From: Spirochaetia bacterium
Lineage (GTDB): Bacteria; Spirochaetota; Spirochaetia; Treponematales; Treponemataceae
Length of the DNA: 64,000 nucleotides
NCBI GenBank assembly: GCA_900767955.1
Contig: CAAGBC010000029.1
Location: 1 to 64,000, forward strand
Direction: 5' to 3'
The stretch's first letter is position 1. Each line of letters begins with the position of its first letter. A program made the position numbers and the translations under genes. Below, piece after piece: positions 1 through 8,481 of this stretch. The notes below the pieces were generated by a model. That model saw only the letters and a program-made list of their open reading frames with translations, was not told the DNA's origin and did not search any database.

Positions 1-218
1 AGCGGGTGACTAAAAAAGGCGGAAAGCCGATAGGATAGTCAAAGGCACAAGAAGAAGCCCTGAAGGCTAAAGTAAGAAGGGGTGGGATATCTAAAAGGGA
101 TATAAGAATGTTAAGATAGCTTTATGGACTTTACTAACTTTGTGAGTAAAGGTAAAATAGAAAATAGTTTTAACTATGTAAAGTTTGCAATGTTTGTGCT
201 TTCTTATTGGAGGAGAAA
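1..218 (+). promoter_or_regulatory. Structured leader upstream of livH
   Basis: This 218-base stretch has no convincing reading frame. It contains several short inverted repeats. GACT at 8-11 and AGTC near 37-40 enclose a GGC/GCC hairpin. CTTTACT and AGTAAAG form another stem at about 127-154, and the palindrome ATAGTTTTAACTAT lies near 164-177. The purine-rich left part resembles structured RNA more than spacer. I do not recognise a known riboswitch class. A binding-protein gene (livK) could lie just outside the window, in which case this would be an intercistronic region. No Ile/Leu/Val-rich leader peptide like the one before ilvB is visible. Confidence 0.35.
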
Positions 219-1118
219 TTGGAAGCTGGTTCTATATTTTTGCAACAATTAATAAACGGACTTTCATTGGGTAGTATTTATGCTTTGATTGCATTGGGTT
301 ACACAATGGTTTATGGAATTGTTAAATTGATTAATTTTGCCCATGGCGATGTTATGATGATGGGCGCTTATGGTGGATATTTTGTTCTGATGCTATTAGG
401 TGCAACAGTTCCGGGGCTTGTGGGTGCATTTATAGCTGCTATGGTTCTTTGTGGCCTTTTGGCAATTGTTATTGAAAGATTTGCTTATAGACCTTTGCGT
501 TCTGCACCAAGATTAAATTCCTTGATTACTGCAATTGCTGTAGAACTTATTTTACAAAATTTTATGAGAGTTCTTCCTTTTGTTGGACCAAATCCAAGAC
601 AATTTCCTACAATGGCAATAAAAAATTTTGATTTGCATATTATTTCTATTTCAAATTTACAGTTGATTGTTATTCTTTCAAGTGCTGTTTTAATGCTTTT
701 ACTTAATTTTGTTGTTAATTACACAAAAACAGGAAAGGCAATGCAAGCTGTTTCTTATGATTTACAAGCTGCAAGTTTAATGGGAATCAATGTAAATAAA
801 ATAATTGCAATTACTTTTGTTATTGGTTCTGTTTTAGCAGGGGCAGGTGGTGTTTTGTATGCGACTGCATATCCTCAAATTGAACCAACAATGGGGTATA
901 TTCCAGGATTAAAAGCCTTTATTGCAGCTGTTCTTGGAGGAATTGGTTCTATTCCAGGTGCAATGGCTGGTGGTGTTATTTTAGGAATTGCTGAAACATT
1001 AACAAAAGGTTATTTAAATTCACAGTTTGCTGATGCTATTTCTTATTCCATTTTGATTGTAATTTTGCTTGTAAAACCTGCTGGTCTTTTTGGTAAGAAA
1101 AAAGTAGTAAAAGTTTAA
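219..1118 (+). CDS. livH: Branched-chain amino acid ABC transporter permease LivH
   Basis: This is one of the two membrane permeases of the high-affinity Leu/Ile/Val importer in the inner membrane. The protein is about 299 residues and almost entirely hydrophobic, with eight or so membrane spans. It has the LivH-type opening GLSLGSIYALIALGYTMVYG and the motif INFAHGD near residue 40. The later GGIGSIPGAMAGG segment matches the cytoplasmic loop that contacts the ATPases. I chose the TTG at 219 because the GGAGG at 209-213 sits five bases in front of it; an in-frame TTG at 207 would overlap that ribosome site. It is the first gene of livHMGF here. The periplasmic binding protein is not in the window. 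Confidence 0.93.
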   Translation: MEAGSIFLQQLINGLSLGSIYALIALGYTMVYGIVKLINFAHGDVMMMGAYGGYFVLMLLGATVPGLVGAFIAAMVLCGLLAIVIERFAYRPLRSAPRLNSLITAIAVELILQNFMRVLPFVGPNPRQFPTMAIKNFDLHIISISNLQLIVILSSAVLMLLLNFVVNYTKTGKAMQAVSYDLQAASLMGINVNKIIAITFVIGSVLAGAGGVLYATAYPQIEPTMGYIPGLKAFIAAVLGGIGSIPGAMAGGVILGIAETLTKGYLNSQFADAISYSILIVILLVKPAGLFGKKKVVKV

Positions 1119-1166
1119 GTTATAAAAGTTGATTTTTCTTTTTGGTTTCTGATAAGGATGTTTAGT

Positions 1167-2153
1167 ATGAAAAATAATATAAAAAATATGCTAATTCTGG
1201 GTAGTGTAGCTGTTTTAGCTATTGTTATTCCTACTGTGTTAGTATTAACAGGAATTATGGGGCCTTATGTAGCAGGTATTTTAACTTTAGCTGGAATAAA
1301 TGCTATTATGGCTATCAGTGTAAACTTAATTAGTGGAATTACAGGACAGCTTTCTTTGGGACAAGCTGGTTTTATGGCAATTGGTGCTTATTCCACAATC
1401 CTTTTTAGTACAATTGGTAATATTCCTGTTCCTATAAGTGTTCTTTTGGCTGGAATTGTTACTGCAATTTTTGGATTTTTAATTGGTTTTCCAACATTAA
1501 AATTGGAAGGTGATTATCTTGCAATTGTTACTTTAGGTTTTGGTGAAATTATTCGCGTAGTTTTAGTAAATCTTCGTCAATGGACAGGTGGTCCTAACGG
1601 AAAACAATTTACAACTGTGATTGCTCTTCAGCCTGTTTTATCAATTCTTTTGGTTACTAGTGTTCTTGTAGTTATAATTATTTTAATTCAGAATTTTATT
1701 CGTTCTTCTTACGGAAGAGCAATTCTTGCAGTTCGTGAAGATGAAATTGCGGCTAATTCCTGTGGAATTCCTGTATTCAAATATAAGATGTTGGGATTTG
1801 TAATAGCTTCTTTTGTTGCAGGTATTGGTGGAGCTTTGTATATCTTGTATGTTGGCTTTGTAAAACCTGAACAAGCGTCATTTACTCGCAGTATTGATTA
1901 TTTGATTTTCGTTGTTCTTGGTGGAATGGGTTCAATGACAGGAAGTGTTTTGGCTGCTTATGTTCTTACATATCTTCAAGAATTTTTAAGATTCCTACAA
2001 AACTATAGACTTTTATTTTATCCTATTATTTTGATTCTTGTTATGATTTTTAGACCACAAGGATTGCTCGGAACTAAAGAGTTATCTTTTGTAAAAACTT
2101 TTGATTGGATAAAAGAAAAATTTGTTGCGTTAAAAAATAGAAGGAAGGTGTAA
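1167..2153 (+). CDS. livM: Branched-chain amino acid ABC transporter permease LivM
   Basis: This is the second permease subunit, pairing with LivH. The protein of about 328 residues has the LivM signatures: ITGQLSLGQAGFMAIGAY near residue 60, a LEGDYLAIVTLGFGEI block, and a GGMGSMTGSVLAAY loop near residue 250. These are flanked by about nine membrane segments and a basic C-terminus. The ATG at 1167 is preferred over the in-frame ATG at 1158, because AAGGA at 1154-1158 would be its ribosome site at normal spacing. The gene is followed after two bases by livG, whose ribosome site overlaps the livM stop, so translation is probably coupled. Confidence 0.93.
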   Translation: MKNNIKNMLILGSVAVLAIVIPTVLVLTGIMGPYVAGILTLAGINAIMAISVNLISGITGQLSLGQAGFMAIGAYSTILFSTIGNIPVPISVLLAGIVTAIFGFLIGFPTLKLEGDYLAIVTLGFGEIIRVVLVNLRQWTGGPNGKQFTTVIALQPVLSILLVTSVLVVIIILIQNFIRSSYGRAILAVREDEIAANSCGIPVFKYKMLGFVIASFVAGIGGALYILYVGFVKPEQASFTRSIDYLIFVVLGGMGSMTGSVLAAYVLTYLQEFLRFLQNYRLLFYPIILILVMIFRPQGLLGTKELSFVKTFDWIKEKFVALKNRRKV

Positions 2154-2155
2154 AG

Positions 2156-2953
2156 ATGGAAGATAAAAAACTTGTTTTACAAGCTTCTGATGTTTCAATT
2201 ATGTTTGGTGGTTTGTGTGCTGTAAATGGTTTTTCATGTGAATTATATCAAGGTGAACTTGTTGGTTTAATTGGTCCAAATGGGGCTGGAAAAACTACAA
2301 TGTTTAATATGATTAGTGGAATTTACACACCAACTTCTGGGGAAATTAATTTTTGGGATAAAAATAATCGTGTTCATATGATAAATAATGCGAGTCCTGC
2401 AAAATTGAATAAAATGGGAATTGCAAGAACTTTTCAGAATATTCGTTTGTTCGGAAATCTTTCTGTTATGGATAATGTAAAAATTGCTTTACATGGTTCT
2501 AGAGTTGCTAATCCATTGGACGTTTTATTCCGTACTTCAAGATTTCAAAAAGATGAACAGTTGATGACTGATAAAGTAATGCATTTGCTTCAACTTTTTA
2601 AAATTGAACATAAAAAAGATGAATTAGCAAAAAATCTTCCTTATGGTGAACAGCGAGAATTGGAAATTGTTCGTGCCTTGGCTTCAAAACCAAAATTGTT
2701 ATTGCTTGATGAACCAGCTGCAGGAATGAACCCTCAAGAAACTCATGAGTTAATGGAAATGATTGCGTTTATTCGTAAGGAATTTGACGTAACTATTTTA
2801 TTAATTGAACATGATATGAAACTTGTTATGGGAATTTGTGAAAAAATTTTAGTTCTTGATTATGGAAGAGTTATTGCTTCTGGAAAACCAGAGGAAATTA
2901 GATCTAATCCACAAGTTATAAAAGCATACTTAGGTGGGGAGGTAAATCTTTAA
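2156..2953 (+). CDS. livG: Branched-chain amino acid ABC transporter ATPase LivG
   Basis: This is an ATP-binding subunit that powers the LivHM permease from the cytoplasmic side. The Walker A motif GPNGAGKTT lies at about residues 39-47. The aromatic-rich GIARTFQNIRLF block near residue 88 and the Walker B LLLLDEPAAGMNP near residue 180 are typical of LivG. The ABC signature is relaxed, reading LPYGEQRELEIVRAL, as in LivG proteins. The length of 265 residues is normal. GGAAGG upstream is the ribosome site. The stop and the livF start share one base (TAATG), so the two ATPases are translated together and should form the usual heterodimer. Confidence 0.94.
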   Translation: MEDKKLVLQASDVSIMFGGLCAVNGFSCELYQGELVGLIGPNGAGKTTMFNMISGIYTPTSGEINFWDKNNRVHMINNASPAKLNKMGIARTFQNIRLFGNLSVMDNVKIALHGSRVANPLDVLFRTSRFQKDEQLMTDKVMHLLQLFKIEHKKDELAKNLPYGEQRELEIVRALASKPKLLLLDEPAAGMNPQETHELMEMIAFIRKEFDVTILLIEHDMKLVMGICEKILVLDYGRVIASGKPEEIRSNPQVIKAYLGGEVNL

Positions 2954-3657
2954 TGTTAAAAGTTGAAAATTTATGTGTTTCTTATGGTGCCATTAATGCT
3001 TTAAGAGGAATTTCTTTTGAAGTTCACAAAGGTGAAATCATAACTTTGATTGGTTCAAATGGAGCAGGAAAAACTACAACTCTTCATGCAATTTCTAATA
3101 TTATTAAAAAAGAATCAGGTTCTGTTGTTTTTGAAGGTACTGATATAACTAATTTTAGTGCTGATAAAATTGTAAAACAACATTTGATTCAAGTTCCAGA
3201 AGGAAGAAGAATTTTTGCAAACTTATCTGTGCGTGAAAATTTGGAACTTGGTGCTTATCTTAGAAATGATAAAGCAGGAATTAAGCGTGATATGGAAATG
3301 GTTTATGAATTATTTCCACGCTTAAAAGAACGATTAAAACAAAATGCTGGAACTTTAAGTGGTGGTGAACAGCAAATGTTAGCAATGGGTCGTGCTTTGA
3401 TGGAACAGCCTTCTTTGCTACTTCTTGACGAACCTTCCATGGGATTGGCTCCAATTCTTGTTGATGAAATTTTTGAAATTGTTAAAAAAATTAATAAAAC
3501 AGGAACTACAATTCTTCTTGTTGAACAGAACGCATTTAAAGCTCTTTCTATTGCAAATAGAGCTTATGTTTTAGAAACTGGTTCTATAACTAGAAGTGGT
3601 AATGCTCAAGAGTTGATTTCAGATCCAGCTGTAAAAGAAGCTTATTTAGGTGGTTAA
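2953..3657 (+). CDS. livF: Branched-chain amino acid ABC transporter ATPase LivF
   Basis: This is the second ATPase of the importer. It has 234 residues, Walker A GSNGAGKTTT near residue 36, the LivF-type VPEGRRIFANLSVRENL block, the ABC signature LSGGEQQMLAMGRAL near residue 136, and Walker B LLLLDEPSMGLAP. The gene starts inside the livG stop codon (TAATG). About 110 bases of AT-rich spacer follow. They contain a weak inverted repeat (AATATCA/TGATATT near 3730-3748) that might end the liv transcript, but it lacks GC pairs, so I do not call a terminator. Confidence 0.94.
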   Translation: MLKVENLCVSYGAINALRGISFEVHKGEIITLIGSNGAGKTTTLHAISNIIKKESGSVVFEGTDITNFSADKIVKQHLIQVPEGRRIFANLSVRENLELGAYLRNDKAGIKRDMEMVYELFPRLKERLKQNAGTLSGGEQQMLAMGRALMEQPSLLLLDEPSMGLAPILVDEIFEIVKKINKTGTTILLVEQNAFKALSIANRAYVLETGSITRSGNAQELISDPAVKEAYLGG

Positions 3658-3767
3658 TTATAAAATTTCTGTGTTATAATTAAATTGCTTGAATAAATTT
3701 TTATTGGGGTAGTGTAAAAAATAACTAGAATATCATTCTTTTGATATTAAATTTTTGGAGGAATATT

Positions 3768-4412
3768 ATGATTGTTAAAGATGTTATGACAAAGAATCTG
3801 ATTTTTGTTTATCCAGAAACTAGCATTACAGAAGCAAAAGCTATAATGACTAAAAAAAATATTAGCAAACTTCCTGTTTTAGATAAAAATAATCAATTAG
3901 TTGGATTGATTACAAAAAATGACTTGGCAAAAGCAGGTCCTTCTGATGCCACTTCCCTTGATATGTTTGAAATTGGCTATCTTTTATCAAAACTTACTGT
4001 TGAAAAATTTATGACAAAAAAAGTTGTAACTGTTTCAGAAAATGAAGTTGTTGAAGAAGCTGCAAGAATCATGGTAGATAATGAAATTGGTTGTGTTCCT
4101 GTTATGAAAAACGACTTAGTTGTTGGAATTGTAACTGAAAGCGATTTATTTCATTTATTTACTGATATGTTTGGAGCAAGATATAGTGGCGTTCGTGCAA
4201 CTTTGAGTTTGGATGATAAACCTGGTCAGCTTGTAAAAATTGTAACACAAATTGCTGAATTAAAAGGCAATATTGTTTCTGTTGTTACTCAAGAATCAAA
4301 AGATTCTTCCCAAAGAAAGATAACAATTAAAGCAACTGGAGTTACTCAAAATCAAATGGAACAGATTTTTGCATCTCTTGGTGTTGTTCCTGAAGATTTG
4401 CGTGTAATCTAA
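3768..4412 (+). CDS. Tandem CBS domain plus ACT domain protein (AcuB-like)
   Basis: This is a predicted cytoplasmic ligand sensor of 214 residues. It starts MIVKDVMTKN and carries two CBS domains (about residues 1-60 and 75-135), each with the DVMTKN/KFMTKK entry and a P-V-(hydrophobic) core. A C-terminal ACT-like domain (about 140-214) begins SLDDKPGQLVKIV. CBS pairs bind adenine nucleotides and ACT domains bind amino acids. The combination right after the branched-chain amino acid transporter suggests sensing of energy state and amino acids, but that is inference. GGAGG at 3757-3761 sets the start. The AcuB family has the same layout, but no acetoin genes are nearby. Confidence 0.8.
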   Translation: MIVKDVMTKNLIFVYPETSITEAKAIMTKKNISKLPVLDKNNQLVGLITKNDLAKAGPSDATSLDMFEIGYLLSKLTVEKFMTKKVVTVSENEVVEEAARIMVDNEIGCVPVMKNDLVVGIVTESDLFHLFTDMFGARYSGVRATLSLDDKPGQLVKIVTQIAELKGNIVSVVTQESKDSSQRKITIKATGVTQNQMEQIFASLGVVPEDLRVI

Positions 4413-4425
4413 TTATTAATAAATA

Positions 4426-5910
4426 ATGAAAACAGATTCTATCTCACTTATAAATCAGTATCTCAGAGTAAAAAAAGAAACTTTTTCTGTTCGTGATTTT
4501 GTTAGTGCCGTTGGTAAAGAAGGTGTAAAAATCCGTTTAGATGAAGGAAGAGATATTCTTCAATATAATTCTAATGTTTTTGAATTAAAAGATGGTTCTT
4601 TTATTACTCGTGCTGGTGTTTTTAGTGATAGAATTTTTACTTTTAAACCTTCCAAACTTGAAGTTGAAAATGGTGTTTTTTTTATAGGTCATCGTTGTAT
4701 TCCGTTTGTTGATTCAAATAATCATTCTTCAACATTAGATTTCTTTTATAAAAACAAATTGCTTGAAAAAAAACGTGTTGAAGTAGAAAATTCTATTGCC
4801 TTAGATATGTATTCTTTGTATGGAGAAGAATATGCTCCTCAGTATGCTGCTCTAGATGTTGCAAATGCGGAATTAAAACTTTTGGAAGGCGATTATTTTA
4901 GTTTGCCTTATAAGATATTTCTTACTGGTGTTTCAATTCAAGAATTAATTGATTCTGGTTTGTTTAAATATGGCGACAGAATTCAGTGTAAAGTTATTGA
5001 TTGGAATTTAGGCTATATTGAAATTGATGTAGTTCCACACGGGACAGATGTTATGCAAATTAATATGCAAGATGTGGAACGAGAAGCCTGGTATGAAAAA
5101 GCAGAAAATATGTTTTTAGAATCTTTTGACTTGTTTGGTCCTTGTGCATCTATTGAGTATCAATTAACTTTAGTTTTTGCAAAGTATATTGAAGATTTAA
5201 CTGTTCCGATTTGCGGTTCTATTGAAGAATTGATTCATCGTTCAAAAAAAATTGCCTTTGAAGAATTTGGCGTTGAAACTCGATTATGGAAAAAAGGTGA
5301 AAGCGTTCCTGTTGTTGGGCCCTGGAATCAAGATGAACAACCAGCGGAAGAAGAAAAAAATGTAAAAGGTGCCTTTGCTGATATAGATTTTCTTCCAATT
5401 TATGTTTATGAAAATGTGTTAAAAGATTCGATTGCTTTTAATGATTTTGATGTAAAAGAATTGATTGCAAAACTTTATCCAAAACTAAGTGAGTCTGGAA
5501 TTGCATCTCAAAATTTTGTGATGTTGCACTTGAAAACTAGACATGATATACTAGCAAATGAATATAACCGTTTTGTTGATTTTGATATTAAATGCATTAG
5601 GCGCAAAATATTGAATTTGTATTTTAGGGTTTTAAAAATTATTAATTCAATTGAACTTGCGTGTCCTGATTTATCAAAATATCCTCAACAACCTTTGGTT
5701 ATAATATCTCAGATTTATGAACATCTTCTTCAAACTCTTGAATTAATAGAAAGTAATCCAAAATTGATTACTGATTCTATTAATGATATTGAATCTTCTG
5801 TTGAAGGAATGGAATATAATTTGGATTGTTCATATCAAGAATTAAAAAGAGTTATTGATAAAGAAACTAAAAAAGGATTTGTTCTAATAAAACATAAAGG
5901 ATTAAAATAA
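4426..5910 (+). CDS. Conserved hypothetical protein, 494 residues
   Basis: I do not recognise a family. The protein is soluble, acidic and without a signal peptide or membrane segment. Residues 1-130 look like a beta-rich domain starting with a YLRVKKETFSVRDFV helix. The middle contains a segment rich in Asp, Glu and aromatic residues. The last 150 residues are mostly helical and Leu/Ile-rich, with coiled-coil character. The gene lies 13 bases after the CBS-ACT gene and its stop overlaps the ptsN-like start by one base (TAATG), so it belongs to the same unit. No Shine-Dalgarno is visible before the ATG. A spirochaete-specific role linked to the EIIA protein is possible but unproven. Confidence 0.75.
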   Translation: MKTDSISLINQYLRVKKETFSVRDFVSAVGKEGVKIRLDEGRDILQYNSNVFELKDGSFITRAGVFSDRIFTFKPSKLEVENGVFFIGHRCIPFVDSNNHSSTLDFFYKNKLLEKKRVEVENSIALDMYSLYGEEYAPQYAALDVANAELKLLEGDYFSLPYKIFLTGVSIQELIDSGLFKYGDRIQCKVIDWNLGYIEIDVVPHGTDVMQINMQDVEREAWYEKAENMFLESFDLFGPCASIEYQLTLVFAKYIEDLTVPICGSIEELIHRSKKIAFEEFGVETRLWKKGESVPVVGPWNQDEQPAEEEKNVKGAFADIDFLPIYVYENVLKDSIAFNDFDVKELIAKLYPKLSESGIASQNFVMLHLKTRHDILANEYNRFVDFDIKCIRRKILNLYFRVLKIINSIELACPDLSKYPQQPLVIISQIYEHLLQTLELIESNPKLITDSINDIESSVEGMEYNLDCSYQELKRVIDKETKKGFVLIKHKGLK

Positions 5911-6365
5911 TGATATCGGATTTAACATCTTTGATTTCTAAAGGTGGAGTTTTTACTGTTGAAGGTTCTTCTACAACTGAAATTTATGAAAAAGTTTGTA
6001 ATTTGATAAAATTTCCAGAATCTATTACAAGTGATGCTGTTTTTAATGCTTTATGTGCAAGAGAAAAAATTATGAGTACAGCTGTGGGGAATGGAATTGC
6101 GCTTCCTCATGCCAGTGTTCCTATTATAAAAGAAGAAGAGGAACAGCGTGTTTGTGTTGTGTATCTAAAAGAACCTCTTGATATGAATGCTCCTGATGAA
6201 ATGAAAGTTCATACAATGTTTGTTATTTTGACTCAGAATAGACAAACACATTTACAAGTTTTATCAAGATTAGTATCACTATTGAGAGATACTTCATTTT
6301 TAAATTTGTTAGAAAATCAGGCAAATGGAGTAGATTTAATCGAAAAAATTAGAGAATTGTATTAA
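5910..6365 (+). CDS. ptsN: PTS EIIA domain protein, PtsN (EIIA-Ntr) type
   Basis: This is a single-domain phosphoacceptor of 151 residues. The fructose/nitrogen-type EIIA motif GNGIALPHA places the phosphorylatable histidine at about residue 67. The ending LRDTSFLNLL...IREL is typical of the family. There are no IIB or IIC transport domains here, so the protein probably regulates (by analogy with EIIA-Ntr, nitrogen and potassium balance) rather than transports sugar. It is coupled to the preceding unknown gene by a TAATG overlap. That gene is therefore the first place to look for a partner. Confidence 0.85.
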   Translation: MISDLTSLISKGGVFTVEGSSTTEIYEKVCNLIKFPESITSDAVFNALCAREKIMSTAVGNGIALPHASVPIIKEEEEQRVCVVYLKEPLDMNAPDEMKVHTMFVILTQNRQTHLQVLSRLVSLLRDTSFLNLLENQANGVDLIEKIRELY

Positions 6366-6403
6366 ATCTTACTTTTTGAATAAAAAACTTTTACGGAGTA
6401 ATT

Positions 6404-8374
6404 ATGAACGAGAAAGCGATTAATGCTGTTGCAACTTCCATCAGAAGCCTTTCTATGGATGCAATTCAAAAGGCCAATTCTGGTCACCCAGGATTACCTT
6501 TAGGTGCTGCTGAAATTGCAGCTGTCCTCTATGGTGAAATCCTTAAGCACAATCCTGCTGATTCTAAATGGGTAGATAGAGACCGCTTTGTTCTATCTGC
6601 TGGTCACGGTTCAATGCTACTTTATTCAATTCTACATCTAAGTGGATATAAAGTAACTCTTGATGATATTAAATCTTTCCGTCAGGTTGGTTCAAAATGT
6701 CCTGGTCATCCAGAATATGGAATGACTGATGGCGTAGAAAACACAAGTGGTCCTTTGGGACAAGGTGTTTCAATGGCTGTTGGTATGGCAATGGCTGAAA
6801 ATATGCTTGCTGCAAGATTTAATACTGCAAAATATAAAGTTGTTGATCACTATACTTATTCTTTGGTTGGTGAAGGTTGTTTGGAAGAAGGAGTTTCTTC
6901 TGAAGCTTGTAGCCTTGCAGGTCACCTAAAACTTGGAAAACTTATTGTTTACTATGATGAAAACAGAGTAAGTATTGACGGTTCTACTGATATTACTTTT
7001 AGTGAAGATATTGCAAAACGCTATGAAGCATACGGTTGGCAAGTTCTTAAAGGTAATATGTATAAACCTAATGAAATTGTAAAACTTACAGAAAAAGCAA
7101 AAAAATGTACTGATAAACCTACATTGATTATGCTTAAATCTGTAATTGGATATAGTGCTCCAAAAGCTGGAACTCCTGATGTTCACGGAGCTGCTTTAGG
7201 TGCTGACGGTGTTAAAGCTGCAAAAGAATTCTTAGGACTTCCTGCTGATAAAGATTTCTATGTTCTTCCAGAAGCATATAAATATTTTGAAGAAAAGAAA
7301 GAAGAATTTGCTGCTGAACAAGAAGCATGGAATAATACTTTTGAAGCTTGGTCACAAGAAAATCCTGAATTGCGTAAACAGTGGGATGCTTTCTATTCTG
7401 ATAAACCTACAGCTGAAGTTGCAGATGTAGAATTTAACGCTACAGATAAAATGGCAACTCGTGCAGCTGGCGGAAAAGTATTGAATATGATGGTTGACCG
7501 TTATGCAAATATGGTTGGTGGTTCTGCTGACTTAGCTGGTCCAAATAAAACTGATTTGAAAAACGGAAACGGAATTTATTCTGCAGAAAATCCACTTGGT
7601 CGTACTGTAGAATTTGGTATTCGTGAATTTGCAATGAGCGCTCTTTGTTCTGGTATGCGTTTACATGGTGGTTTACGCCCATTCTGTGCTACATTCTTAG
7701 TATTTGCTGATTATCTTCGTCCACAGTTGCGTGTTGCTTCTTTAATGAAGTTGCCTTTGATTTACATTTTCACACACGATTCAATTTATGTTGGTGAAGA
7801 TGGACCTACACATCAGCCAGTAGAAGTTCTTGCTTCTTTGCGTGCAATTCCTGGTGTACAAGTTCTTCGTCCTGGTGATGCACAAGAAACAGCAGAAGCT
7901 TGGAATATGGCAATGGAATCAACTGATCATCCTGTTTGTATTGTTCTTACTCGTCAAGATTTACAAGGCTACGAAAAAGAAGATTCAAACTGGAAAGAAA
8001 ATATCAAAAAAGGTGCTTATGTTGCTAAAAAAGGAACAGATAATCCAGATATTACTGTTCTTGCAACTGGTTCAGAAGTTTCTATGGCTATTGAAGCTGC
8101 AAACATGGTAAGTGATAAAAATATTCGTGTTGTTTCTATCGTTGATTTTAATAAATTTGATGATATGGAAAAAGCTGAACAAGATGCATTAATCGGTGGA
8201 GCAAAGCGCGTAGTTTGTGCTGAAGCTGGAATTAGTGCTAACTGGAAAGCTTATGCAACAAGTAAAGCTGATTTATTCTGTATTGACCGTTTCGGTGAAT
8301 CAGGTCCAGCAAATAAAGTTGCAGAACACCTTGGATTTACTGCTAGTAAACTTGCTGAAGAATTAAAGAAATAA
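6404..8374 (+). CDS. tkt: Transketolase
   Basis: This enzyme moves two-carbon ketol units between pentose-phosphate sugars using thiamine diphosphate. The length of 656 residues is normal. It shows the N-terminal ANSGHPGLPLGAA, the HGSMLLYS block, the thiamine motif starting GEGCLEEGVSSEA near residue 153, and a central domain with FGIREFAMSALCSGM (catalytic Glu near residue 400). The HDSIYVGEDGPTHQPVE segment follows, and the C-terminal domain has VLATGSEVSMA. ACGGAG precedes the ATG by seven bases. Codon use is richer in C- and G-ending codons than in the neighbours, as expected for a highly expressed gene. A strong terminator follows. Confidence 0.96.
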   Translation: MNEKAINAVATSIRSLSMDAIQKANSGHPGLPLGAAEIAAVLYGEILKHNPADSKWVDRDRFVLSAGHGSMLLYSILHLSGYKVTLDDIKSFRQVGSKCPGHPEYGMTDGVENTSGPLGQGVSMAVGMAMAENMLAARFNTAKYKVVDHYTYSLVGEGCLEEGVSSEACSLAGHLKLGKLIVYYDENRVSIDGSTDITFSEDIAKRYEAYGWQVLKGNMYKPNEIVKLTEKAKKCTDKPTLIMLKSVIGYSAPKAGTPDVHGAALGADGVKAAKEFLGLPADKDFYVLPEAYKYFEEKKEEFAAEQEAWNNTFEAWSQENPELRKQWDAFYSDKPTAEVADVEFNATDKMATRAAGGKVLNMMVDRYANMVGGSADLAGPNKTDLKNGNGIYSAENPLGRTVEFGIREFAMSALCSGMRLHGGLRPFCATFLVFADYLRPQLRVASLMKLPLIYIFTHDSIYVGEDGPTHQPVEVLASLRAIPGVQVLRPGDAQETAEAWNMAMESTDHPVCIVLTRQDLQGYEKEDSNWKENIKKGAYVAKKGTDNPDITVLATGSEVSMAIEAANMVSDKNIRVVSIVDFNKFDDMEKAEQDALIGGAKRVVCAEAGISANWKAYATSKADLFCIDRFGESGPANKVAEHLGFTASKLAEELKK

Positions 8375-8393
8375 TTAATTCCTGTTAAATAAT

Positions 8394-8438
8394 TAAGGCT
8401 GTCATTTGGAATATTTCTGAATGACAGCCTTTTTTTTG
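8394..8438 (+). terminator. Intrinsic terminator after transketolase
   Basis: AAGGCTGTCATT and AATGACAGCCTT form a perfect 12-base-pair stem with a short loop, followed by a run of T. It ends the tkt transcript. On the other strand the A-rich flank makes it weaker, but it could also serve the convergent lgt gene. Confidence 0.9.
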
Positions 8439-8481
8439 TGTGATTCTGACATTTGTCAGGATAACGGTGTAAAATCGTACT

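Noticed and set aside
3729..3760. AATATCA/TGATATT hairpin as terminator of livHMGF
   Set aside because: The stem is AT-only with no U-run of useful length.
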